A stretch of 5,317 nucleotides of DNA from Olsenella sp. (GTDB lineage: Bacteria > Actinomycetota > Coriobacteriia > Coriobacteriales > Atopobiaceae), in assembly GCA_015062715.1 (NCBI GenBank), contig SUUD01000153.1:1-5317 (forward strand). The letters run 5' to 3'. The notes beneath the pieces are model-generated. The model searched no databases. It was not told where the DNA came from and saw only the letters and a list, made by a program, of their open reading frames with translations. The position numbers and the translations under genes were made by a program. Of the stretch, positions 1-4,774 are shown one piece after another (position 1 is the first letter of the stretch; every line of letters begins with the position of its first letter).

Positions 1-579
1 AAGGTTGCCGCACGCATGGGCATCTCCGCAGACGAAGTCAGTCCCATGGACGACTCCATCCTGGCAGGCGTAGGCAACACCTTCGCGCCGATCTTCAAGC
101 CGCTGGGCTTTGGCTCCTGGAAGCCGGCGGTGGCGACGGTCACCGGCCTCGTCGCCAAGGAGGAGGTCGTCTCCACGTTCGCCGTCCTGTACAACGCTGA
201 CACCGAGGCGGATGACTGGGACGACGAGGGTTCGCCGATTTGGGCAAACGTTTCCGCAGACTTCGACGCCTTCTCTGGTGGCCATGGCCAGCTTGCGGCC
301 TTCGCGTTCATGATCTTCAACCTGCTCTGCGCGCCGTGCTTCGCCGCCATGGGCGCCATCAAGCGCGAGATGAACAACGGCAAGTGGACTGCGTTCGCCA
401 TCGGCTACATGTGCCTGTTCGCCTGGTGCGCGGCGCTGGTGGTCTATCAGCTGGGCATGGCCATCTCCGGGGCCCCGAACATGCTGGGCCTCATTGCCGC
501 CGCAGTGGTCCTCGTGTTCGTGTGCTACATGCTCTTCGTCAAGAAGTACCAGGAGGCTGACAAGCTGCTCGTCAAGTAG
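1..579 (+). CDS. feoB: FeoB ferrous iron permease, C-terminal part (5' end outside window)
   Basis: C-terminal 192 residues of FeoB, the inner-membrane permease that imports Fe(II), driven or gated by its cytoplasmic N-terminal G domain (not in this window). The reading frame is open from base 1, so the gene continues upstream; the ATG at 16 is an internal Met. Residues 17-40 (D-D-S-I-L-A-G-V-G ... A-P-I-F-K-P-L-G-F-G-S-W) and the block G-L-V-A-K-E-E-V-V-S-T at 49-59, followed by V-L-Y, match the second Gate repeat of FeoB. The later block L-L-C-A-P-C-F-A-A with A-I-K-R-E (about 108-123) is the conserved Cys-containing segment near the FeoB C-terminus. Hydrophobic helices are visible at about 99-120, 130-153 and 160-180. 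The acidic loop at about 67-76 (D, E and W rich) lies between the Gate segment and the last helices. The protein ends with a short basic tail. A terminator hairpin begins 21 bases after the stop. The family call is very secure; regulation cannot be judged because the promoter is outside. Confidence 0.95.
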   Translation, partial: KVAARMGISADEVSPMDDSILAGVGNTFAPIFKPLGFGSWKPAVATVTGLVAKEEVVSTFAVLYNADTEADDWDDEGSPIWANVSADFDAFSGGHGQLAAFAFMIFNLLCAPCFAAMGAIKREMNNGKWTAFAIGYMCLFAWCAALVVYQLGMAISGAPNMLGLIAAAVVLVFVCYMLFVKKYQEADKLLVK

Positions 580-599
580 GGCAGACCGCAGAACGTCTC

Positions 600-634
600 G
601 AGGGGGTGGCGCTGCGCGCGTCGCCCCCTCTTTT
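600..634 (+). terminator. Rho-independent terminator after feoB
   Basis: A G/C-rich hairpin with outer arms GAGGGGG (600-606) and CCCCCTC (624-630) extends inward by about six more pairs, including two G-T wobbles. It has a loop of about five bases and is followed directly by TTTT (631-634). Position just after the feoB stop and the T run fit intrinsic termination. The hairpin ends 17 bases before the next start codon, so it could also act as a partial terminator that lowers expression of the small metal-binding gene downstream. Confidence 0.8.
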
Positions 635-647
635 GAAGGGAGGGCCC

Positions 648-905
648 ATGATCCAGACTACCCTGGGCATCGACGGCATGATGTGCGAGATGTGCGAGGC
701 GCACATCAACGACGCCATCCGCAGGAACTTCGCGGTCAAGAGCGCAAAGTCGAACCGCCGCAAGAAGCAGTGCGTGATCGTGTCCGAGGATGAGCTCGAC
801 CAGGACAAGATTCGCTCGGTCATTGGCGAGACGGGCTATGACCTGCTCTCCATCTCGTCCGAGCCCTATGAGGGGAAGAGGGGCTTTTTGGGCCTGTTCT
901 CGTGA
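648..905 (+). CDS. Small heavy-metal-associated (HMA) domain protein
   Basis: An 85-residue soluble protein with the fold pattern of HMA metallochaperone domains (CopZ/Atx1 type). The N-terminal strand is followed by G-M-M-C-E-M-C at 10-16, the GMxCxxC metal-binding loop with the two Cys at 13 and 16, and then a helix (A-H-I-N-D-A-I). The ending G-E-T-G-Y-D at 60-65 is also typical of HMA domains. Such domains usually bind Cu(I) or another soft metal. Position after feoB hints at a role beside iron uptake, but the metal cannot be told from sequence. The middle is unusual: instead of the usual Gly/Val turn it has a basic stretch at 34-40 (K, R-R-K-K), and the tail G-F-L-G-L-F-S is hydrophobic. 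I chose the ATG at 648 because AGGGAGG at 637-643 precedes it; an in-frame ATG at 606 lies inside the terminator stem and has no ribosome site. No promoter is evident in the 68-base gap, so expression may depend on read-through from feoB. Confidence 0.85.
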   Translation: MIQTTLGIDGMMCEMCEAHINDAIRRNFAVKSAKSNRRKKQCVIVSEDELDQDKIRSVIGETGYDLLSISSEPYEGKRGFLGLFS

Positions 906-970
906 CGGGCGGAAAGACCGTTTGCGGTCAATTCGTGACGGTTCGCCGCATGTTTTCCGATTCTCTCAAA
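906..970 (+). terminator. Possible weak terminator after the HMA gene
   Basis: Two small alternative stems lie here: GACCG/CGGTC (916-920 with 925-929, loop TTTG), and TGCGG/CCGCA (923-927 with 946-950), which encloses a short GTCA/TGAC stem and is followed by TGTTTT (951-956). They overlap and cannot form together. The second has the right order for an intrinsic terminator, but the stem is short and imperfect. A 9-base direct repeat, TCGTGACGG, occurs at 900-908 (over the stop codon) and 933-941. Confidence 0.3.
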
Positions 971-1006
971 TTGGTTTACTTTTTGCGTTAACTTGTACGG
1001 TATAAG
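971..1006 (+). promoter_or_regulatory. Candidate sigma-70-type promoter for the frlB-frlC operon
   Basis: A strikingly AT-rich patch in otherwise GC-rich DNA. The best -10 candidate is TATAAG at 1001-1006. The -35 is uncertain: TTTACT at 975-980 gives a long 20-base spacer and TTTTGC at 981-986 a short 14-base one. The -10 would start transcription near 1013, leaving a leader of about 29 bases that contains the Shine-Dalgarno site GAGAGGA (1029-1035), six bases before the ATG. The sequence GTTAACTT at 987-994, inside the spacer, recurs at the promoter near 3060 and may be an operator. Confidence 0.5.
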
Positions 1007-1041
1007 GTAGGCCAGTCAGGACCAACGAGAGAGGACGTCAC

Positions 1042-2037
1042 ATGCTTAAGTTTGATGAGCAGAAGCAGATCGACAGCGTCAACGGGGCGCTGGCGCTGCG
1101 TCCGCAGATCGAGAAGATCGTCGACGACATTTGCGCCAAGGGCTATGACCGCATCGTCTACCTGGGCATCGGCGGCACCTGGGCCTCCGCCATGCAGGCC
1201 GAGTACCATGCCAACGAGCTCTCCGACCTGCCGGTCTACTCGCTCAACGCCGCCGTCTACAACACCTGCGGCGACAAGCGCATCACATCGGACTCCGTCA
1301 TCGTGATCAGCTCCGTGTCGGGCAACACCGTCGAGGTCGTCGCCGCCATGGAGAAGCTCAACGAGCTTGGCTGCACCTCCATCGGCTTCATCGACGTGGC
1401 CGACGCCCCGCTGGCCAAGGCCGTGACCCACTGCATCACCTACCCCGAGAACGAGCAGCTCAAGTTCTTCATGGTGGCCGACCGCTTCATGCAGAACGCC
1501 GGCCAGTTCCCGCAGTACGACGAGTACTACGCGCAGATGGACGCCAACTTTGCCCAGGACCTCGTCGAGGTTGGCCGCATGTCCGACGACTTCGCCCGCG
1601 AGTTCGCCGAGAAGCACCACGACGACGCCATGCACTACTTCGTGGGCGGCGGCGTCCAGGGCGGCTCCACCTACTCCTACGCCATGTGCTACTGGGAGGA
1701 GCAGCACTGGATCCGCACCAAGTCCATCACCCCGGCCGAGTTCTTCCACGGCATGCTCGAGGTCGTCGACCGCGACACCAACGTCACCGTCTTCCTCGCC
1801 GAGGACTCCTCGCGTCCCCTGTCCGAGCGCGTCTGCGCCTTCCTGCCGCGCATCTGCGCCAACTACACGTTCATCGACTCCAAGGACTACCCCATGCCGG
1901 GCATCTCCGACGAGTACCGTGGCTACTTCTCGCACCTGGTGACCCACGCGGTCACCAACCGCATCGACGTCCACATCGAGAAGATCAACTGCCACCCGGT
2001 GGACATCCGCCGCTACTATCGCCAGCTCGACTACTAA
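1042..2037 (+). CDS. frlB: FrlB-like SIS-domain fructosamine-6-phosphate deglycase
   Basis: A 331-residue cytoplasmic protein with two SIS (sugar isomerase) domains, close in length to E. coli FrlB (about 340). FrlB splits fructoselysine 6-phosphate to glucose 6-phosphate and lysine. The first SIS domain has the phosphate-binding segments L-G-I-G-G-T-W-A-S-A (41-50) and S-S-V-S-G-N-T-V-E-V (90-99). The second begins near 195 (H-Y-F-V-G-G-G). The active-site block P-A-E-F-F-H-G-M-L-E-V-V-D (231-243) matches the EFRHGPLEIV of E. coli FrlB as I recall it. Glu220 lies 16 residues before His236, the spacing of the Glu/His catalytic pair described for the related FraB deglycase. The C-terminus H-P-V-D-I-R-R-Y-Y-R-Q-L-D-Y (318-331) closely resembles the FrlB ending (NPDERRYYGGLVEY). 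An FrlC homologue follows 63 bases later, which strengthens the call. The amine released (lysine or another amino acid) is not certain, and a related aldose-phosphate isomerase or deglycase remains possible. All 16 Arg codons are CGC or CGT, suggesting good expression. Confidence 0.8.
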   Translation: MLKFDEQKQIDSVNGALALRPQIEKIVDDICAKGYDRIVYLGIGGTWASAMQAEYHANELSDLPVYSLNAAVYNTCGDKRITSDSVIVISSVSGNTVEVVAAMEKLNELGCTSIGFIDVADAPLAKAVTHCITYPENEQLKFFMVADRFMQNAGQFPQYDEYYAQMDANFAQDLVEVGRMSDDFAREFAEKHHDDAMHYFVGGGVQGGSTYSYAMCYWEEQHWIRTKSITPAEFFHGMLEVVDRDTNVTVFLAEDSSRPLSERVCAFLPRICANYTFIDSKDYPMPGISDEYRGYFSHLVTHAVTNRIDVHIEKINCHPVDIRRYYRQLDY

Positions 2038-2047
2038 AGGCGCGTTG

Positions 2048-2073
2048 TGGGGCCGGCCCGTGTGCCGGCCCCA
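2048..2073 (+). promoter_or_regulatory. Perfect intercistronic hairpin between frlB and frlC
   Basis: The arms TGGGGCCGGC (2048-2057) and GCCGGCCCCA (2064-2073) pair perfectly over 10 bases around the 6-base loop CCGTGT. The sequence after it is ATTCGTAT-like and lacks a real T run, so it is a poor intrinsic terminator. It more likely stabilises the upstream message against 3' exonucleases or sets a different dose for the two genes. It ends 17 bases before the Shine-Dalgarno site of the next gene, so it should not mask that site. Confidence 0.6.
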
Positions 2074-2100
2074 TTCGTATGGCAACCAAGAGGAGGAAGC

Positions 2101-2961
2101 ATGTCCAAGATCACCATGCGCGACGTCTCCATCATGGGTCCCTCGTACGTCCACTTCACCTTCGAGTACTTCCTCGACTCGCTCGAGAAGTGCGGCATCC
2201 ACAAGGTCGACCTGTGGGGTGCCGAGCCCTTCTTCTATCGTGCCGACTGGGAGACCCCGCAGGCCGCCGAGGCCGAGCTGCGTCGCATGAAGGCCGAGAT
2301 GGCCGCCCGCGACCAGGTCTGCTCCATCTACACGCCCGAGACGCTGGGCTATCCCTTCAACTTCTCTGACCCCGGCGAGGGGATCCGCCGCCGCACCATC
2401 GAACACTTCAAGTGGTGCATGGAGGACGCGCACATCCTCGAGTGCCCGCGCATCTTCCTCAACTCGGGCTGCGGCCCGCGCAACCAGCCGCGCGAGGAGT
2501 CCATGAAGCGCCTCATCGACACCTACCGCGCCATCCTGGACCTGGCCGAGGACGCCGACATCCTCATGCCGCTCGAGCAGCTCCAGCCCTACGAGAGCAA
2601 CCTGGTGCTCACCAAGGACGACGTCAAGTACGTGCTTGACGAGGTCGGCAGCCCCAACCTGCGCGTCTGCCTTGACCTCATTCCCATGGTTATGTTCGGC
2701 GAGACCATGGAGGACTACTTCGAGACCTTCGGTGACAAGGTCGAGTGGATCCACTACGCCGATTCCCACCACGAGGAGCTGGGCACCGGCGAGTATGGCG
2801 CCGAGCTCATGCGCCACTGGCTCGACGTGCTTGAGGCCAACGACTTCAAGAACGGCATCGACCTCGAGGTCAACGACTCCATCTACTGGGAGGAGCCGCA
2901 CGGCCCGCACGAGCGCTCGTGCAACTACCTGCGCGAGGTCCTGGGCGTGCCCGAGGAGTAG
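2101..2961 (+). CDS. frlC: FrlC-like TIM-barrel sugar epimerase (AP-endonuclease-2 family)
   Basis: A 286-residue protein of the xylose-isomerase-like TIM-barrel family. The best match is FrlC, fructoselysine 3-epimerase, which interconverts fructoselysine and psicoselysine so that the latter can enter the FrlD/FrlB route. Family-specific blocks are Y-T-P-E-T-L-G-Y-P-F-N (77-87), P-L-E-Q-L-Q-P-Y-E-S-N (157-167), S-P-N-L-R-V-C-L-D (184-192) and G-D-K-V-E-W-I-H-Y-A-D-S (211-222). Each corresponds to a block of E. coli FrlC (YTPETNGYPYN, EPLTPYESN, GDKLRHLHIVDS). The expected divalent-metal ligands appear intact as Glu159, Asp192, His218 and Glu256. I chose the ATG at 2101 because AGGAGG lies at 2091-2096; an in-frame ATG at 2047 sits at the base of the intercistronic hairpin with no ribosome site. 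It is cotranscribed with the frlB-like gene and ends before a strong terminator. All 17 Arg codons are CGC or CGT. A general sugar-phosphate isomerase/epimerase is the fallback name. Confidence 0.8.
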   Translation: MSKITMRDVSIMGPSYVHFTFEYFLDSLEKCGIHKVDLWGAEPFFYRADWETPQAAEAELRRMKAEMAARDQVCSIYTPETLGYPFNFSDPGEGIRRRTIEHFKWCMEDAHILECPRIFLNSGCGPRNQPREESMKRLIDTYRAILDLAEDADILMPLEQLQPYESNLVLTKDDVKYVLDEVGSPNLRVCLDLIPMVMFGETMEDYFETFGDKVEWIHYADSHHEELGTGEYGAELMRHWLDVLEANDFKNGIDLEVNDSIYWEEPHGPHERSCNYLREVLGVPEE

Positions 2962-2984
2962 ACAACCGGCGAGAGGCTCGAGAG

Positions 2985-3017
2985 GGGGGCGGGGCTCACG
3001 GGCCCCGCTCCTTTTCT
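2985..3017 (+). terminator. Rho-independent terminator of the frlB-frlC operon
   Basis: The hairpin core GCGGGGC (2989-2995) pairs with GCCCCGC (3002-3008) around a 6-base loop. Outward pairs G-T, G-C, G-C and G-T lengthen the stem, and CTTTTCT follows at 3011-3017. It begins 24 bases after the frlC stop, giving the operon a clear end and separating it from the methyltransferase genes. Confidence 0.85.
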
Positions 3018-3035
3018 ATGGAAAGCTTTTGTAGG

Positions 3036-3062
3036 TTGGGTACACCACAATTGAGTTAGAAT
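3036..3062 (+). promoter_or_regulatory. Candidate promoter for the methyltransferase pair
   Basis: An AT-rich stretch just after the operon terminator. TAGAAT at 3057-3062 is a plausible -10, with TTGGGT at 3036-3041 as a -35 at a short 15-base spacer. Transcription would begin near 3069, about 22 bases before the ATG, with the Shine-Dalgarno site AAGGAG at 3081-3086 inside the leader. The perfect 10-base palindrome AAGTTAACTT (3063-3072) covers the likely start point and could be an operator. Confidence 0.5.
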
Positions 3063-3090
3063 AAGTTAACTTCTGCTCGGAAGGAGACCC

Positions 3091-3876
3091 ATGGACCTGC
3101 AGTTTGGCGACATCCAGGAGACCGCGCTTGTGACGTTGGCCATCCGTGCAAGCGAGACGGCACGACCTAACCCGCGCATCGTGGACGAGAAGGCCAAGGA
3201 GATCATCGACACGCTCGGCGTGGACGTGAGCAAGTACGACCCCTTCCTCTCGCACGAGGGCGTGGTGGCACGCACCATCATGTTCGCCGAGACCCTACGC
3301 GGGCTCATCGCGCACCACCCCGACGCCCTCTGCGTCAACCTTGGCTGCGGGTTCGACGACAAGTTCAGCCAGGTGGACAACGGCAAGATCGAGTGGTTCG
3401 ACGTCGACCTGCCCGACCAGATCGCCGTGCGCCGCAAGGTGTACGATGACCGTCCGCGCTGCACCATGCTCGAAGGCGACGCCCTCGACGGGGCATGGAC
3501 GGCGCGGCTGCCCAGGGACCGCTCCGCGAACATCATCGTGATGGAGGGCGTGCTCGAGTACTTCACCAAGGAGCAGACGTCGACCTGCCTGCACATGCTG
3601 TGCGACAGCTTCGAGCATGGCTACCTGGTGTCCGAGATGAACTCCATGTTCATGGTCAGGCACTCCAAGCAGCACGACGCCATCAAGAACACCAACGCCA
3701 CCTTCAAGTGGGGGACTGAAAGCGGGGCGGAGTTTATGGAGCTCGAGCCCCGGCTTGCCCTGCTTTCCGAGCGCAGCTACAACGAGGAGATGCGCAAGCA
3801 CACGCTGCGCGGCAAGCTCTTCGCGGCCACCCTTGGCAGGAACGTCAACAACCGCATCGCCGTGTTCAGGTGGTAG
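3091..3876 (+). CDS. LCM-family class I SAM-dependent O-methyltransferase
   Basis: A 261-residue cytoplasmic protein of the leucine carboxyl methyltransferase (LCM/PPM, TcmP-like) family, which in bacteria mostly methylates carboxyl or hydroxyl groups of small molecules. The N-terminal lid carries R-P-N-P-R-I-V-D-E-K-A-K-E-I-I (25-39), the usual family opening. The SAM-binding loop is V-N-L-G-C-G-F-D-D-K-F (82-92), the acidic strand-2 motif is W-F-D-V-D-L-P-D-Q-I (102-111), and Gly-Asp at 129-130 may contact the adenine. The strand-4 motif M-E-G-V-L-E-Y-F (151-158) corresponds to the EGLLMYL-type motif of the family. All core SAM motifs look intact, so it should be active; the substrate is unknown. 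The ATG at 3091 has AAGGAG four bases upstream. A related gene follows 32 bases later, probably in the same transcript. Arg codons are mostly CGC/CGT (13 of 20), less strict than in the preceding operon. Confidence 0.85.
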   Translation: MDLQFGDIQETALVTLAIRASETARPNPRIVDEKAKEIIDTLGVDVSKYDPFLSHEGVVARTIMFAETLRGLIAHHPDALCVNLGCGFDDKFSQVDNGKIEWFDVDLPDQIAVRRKVYDDRPRCTMLEGDALDGAWTARLPRDRSANIIVMEGVLEYFTKEQTSTCLHMLCDSFEHGYLVSEMNSMFMVRHSKQHDAIKNTNATFKWGTESGAEFMELEPRLALLSERSYNEEMRKHTLRGKLFAATLGRNVNNRIAVFRW

Positions 3877-3908
3877 TCGGCGTATGCGGATGGGGGGAAT
3901 GGGGGAGC

Positions 3909-4715
3909 ATGGAAAGATTTGAAGGTGTTGCCAACACCCTGTTTGTGCCGCTCGTGGCGCGTATCGCCATATCGAAGGAGTTCCCTGAGTACTTCGTGGA
4001 CGAGAAGGCACTGGAGCTCGAACGGTACCTGCCTGACAATGCCGCCAGGGGTTCGTCACAATACACCAACATGGCATCCGTGGCGCGCTATTACAACATG
4101 GACCAGATGGTTTCTGCGTTTGCCGGTGCGCATGAGAGATGCAACGTTGTCTACCTTGGCGCAGGTCTCGAGACCGCCTACGACCGACTGAGCGACAGGC
4201 TTCCTGGCGTCCGCTGGTACGAGGTCGACCTGCCCGAGGTGATCGAGGCGAGGCGAACGGTTTTTGGAACCCGGGAGCGGGAGGTGACGATTCCGGACGA
4301 CATGTTCGACATGGGCTGGGTGCGGGAGGTCGACGCAACCCTCCCCACGTTGCTGGTCGTCTCCGGCGTCTTCCAGTACTTCCATGAGGAGCAGGTCATG
4401 GGCTTCATCAGGTCCTGCGGCAAGGCCTTTCCCAAGGCGGAGATGATTCTCGACGCCACGAGCACAAGTGGGCTCAAGTTCACGAACTGGTTCATCAAGC
4501 GCACGGGAAACGCGAGCGCCCTCATGTACTTTGGGGTTGACGATGCCGAGGCGCTTGCCAAGAAGTGCGGGGCTGAGCTGCTGGAGGAGCGCACGTTCTT
4601 CCCAGATGCCCTGCGCATGCTCGGAAAGCGGTTGAGCCTTGTGACCAGGGTGTCCATGAGGGTCGCGGAGAGCAAGAGGCAGGCGCTCATCCTGCGTCTG
4701 CGCCTCTCGGCCTGA
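3909..4715 (+). CDS. Divergent LCM-family methyltransferase-like protein
   Basis: A 268-residue relative of the preceding methyltransferase. Shared landmarks in the same order are V-D-E-K-A (30-34), the SAM loop V-Y-L-G-A-G-L-E-T-A-Y-D-R-L (81-94), W-Y-E-V-D-L-P-E-V-I-E-A-R-R (103-116) and V-S-G-V-F-Q-Y-F (151-158). It differs at key places: GAGLETA replaces the usual G-x-G-x-D-(T/S)-R, and Ser152 replaces the usual Glu of the EG-x-x-x-Y motif. Activity may therefore be changed or lost. Codon use is unlike the neighbours: 16 of 24 Arg codons are AGG, AGA, CGA or CGG. I chose the ATG at 3909, with GGGGGGA at 3892-3897 as the likely ribosome site (a long 11-base spacer; the nearer GGGGGAG at 3901-3907 is too close). 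A GTG at 3870 would add 13 residues and overlap the upstream stop, but has no ribosome site. The tail after about 235 is basic. The substrate is unknown. Confidence 0.75.
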   Translation: MERFEGVANTLFVPLVARIAISKEFPEYFVDEKALELERYLPDNAARGSSQYTNMASVARYYNMDQMVSAFAGAHERCNVVYLGAGLETAYDRLSDRLPGVRWYEVDLPEVIEARRTVFGTREREVTIPDDMFDMGWVREVDATLPTLLVVSGVFQYFHEEQVMGFIRSCGKAFPKAEMILDATSTSGLKFTNWFIKRTGNASALMYFGVDDAEALAKKCGAELLEERTFFPDALRMLGKRLSLVTRVSMRVAESKRQALILRLRLSA

Positions 4716-4725
4716 CGTGAATTGT

Positions 4726-4759
4726 GGGTGCTCCCCTTGTTGCGCAAAAGGGGGCACCC
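4726..4759. terminator. Hairpin between convergent genes, possible bidirectional terminator
   Basis: GGGTGC (4726-4731) pairs with GCACCC (4754-4759). After one bulged T, CCCCTT (4733-4738) pairs with AAGGGG (4748-4753). This gives about 12 pairs around a 9-base loop. It lies between a plus-strand gene ending at 4715 and a minus-strand gene ending at 4775, so it could end both transcripts. Neither side has a good T run (CTTGG on plus; ACAATTC on minus), so efficiency is uncertain. The loop contains the palindrome TTGCGCAA. Confidence 0.55.
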
Positions 4760-4774
4760 CTTGGCAGAAGACAA

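Noticed and set aside
606..647. An earlier in-frame ATG for the HMA protein
   Set aside because: It falls inside the stem of the feoB terminator without a ribosome site; the ATG at 648 has a good one and begins exactly where HMA homology starts.
2047..2100. An earlier in-frame ATG for the FrlC-like protein
   Set aside because: It lies at the base of the intercistronic hairpin and lacks a Shine-Dalgarno site; AGGAGG precedes the ATG at 2101.
2041..2100. The intercistronic hairpin as an operon-ending terminator
   Set aside because: No T run follows the stem, the flanking genes belong to the same pathway, and no promoter is visible before the second gene.
988..2910. A very long (about 640-codon) open frame on the minus strand across the frlB-frlC genes
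   Set aside because: It mirrors the two well-supported plus-strand genes. Its Val/Leu/Asp/His-rich, low-complexity translation is what GC-rich codons give on the antisense strand, and it crosses the operon's internal hairpin.
3295..4338. A 347-codon minus-strand open frame across both methyltransferases
   Set aside because: Antisense shadow with an Arg/Pro/Ala-rich, motif-free translation, while the plus strand carries recognisable SAM motifs throughout.
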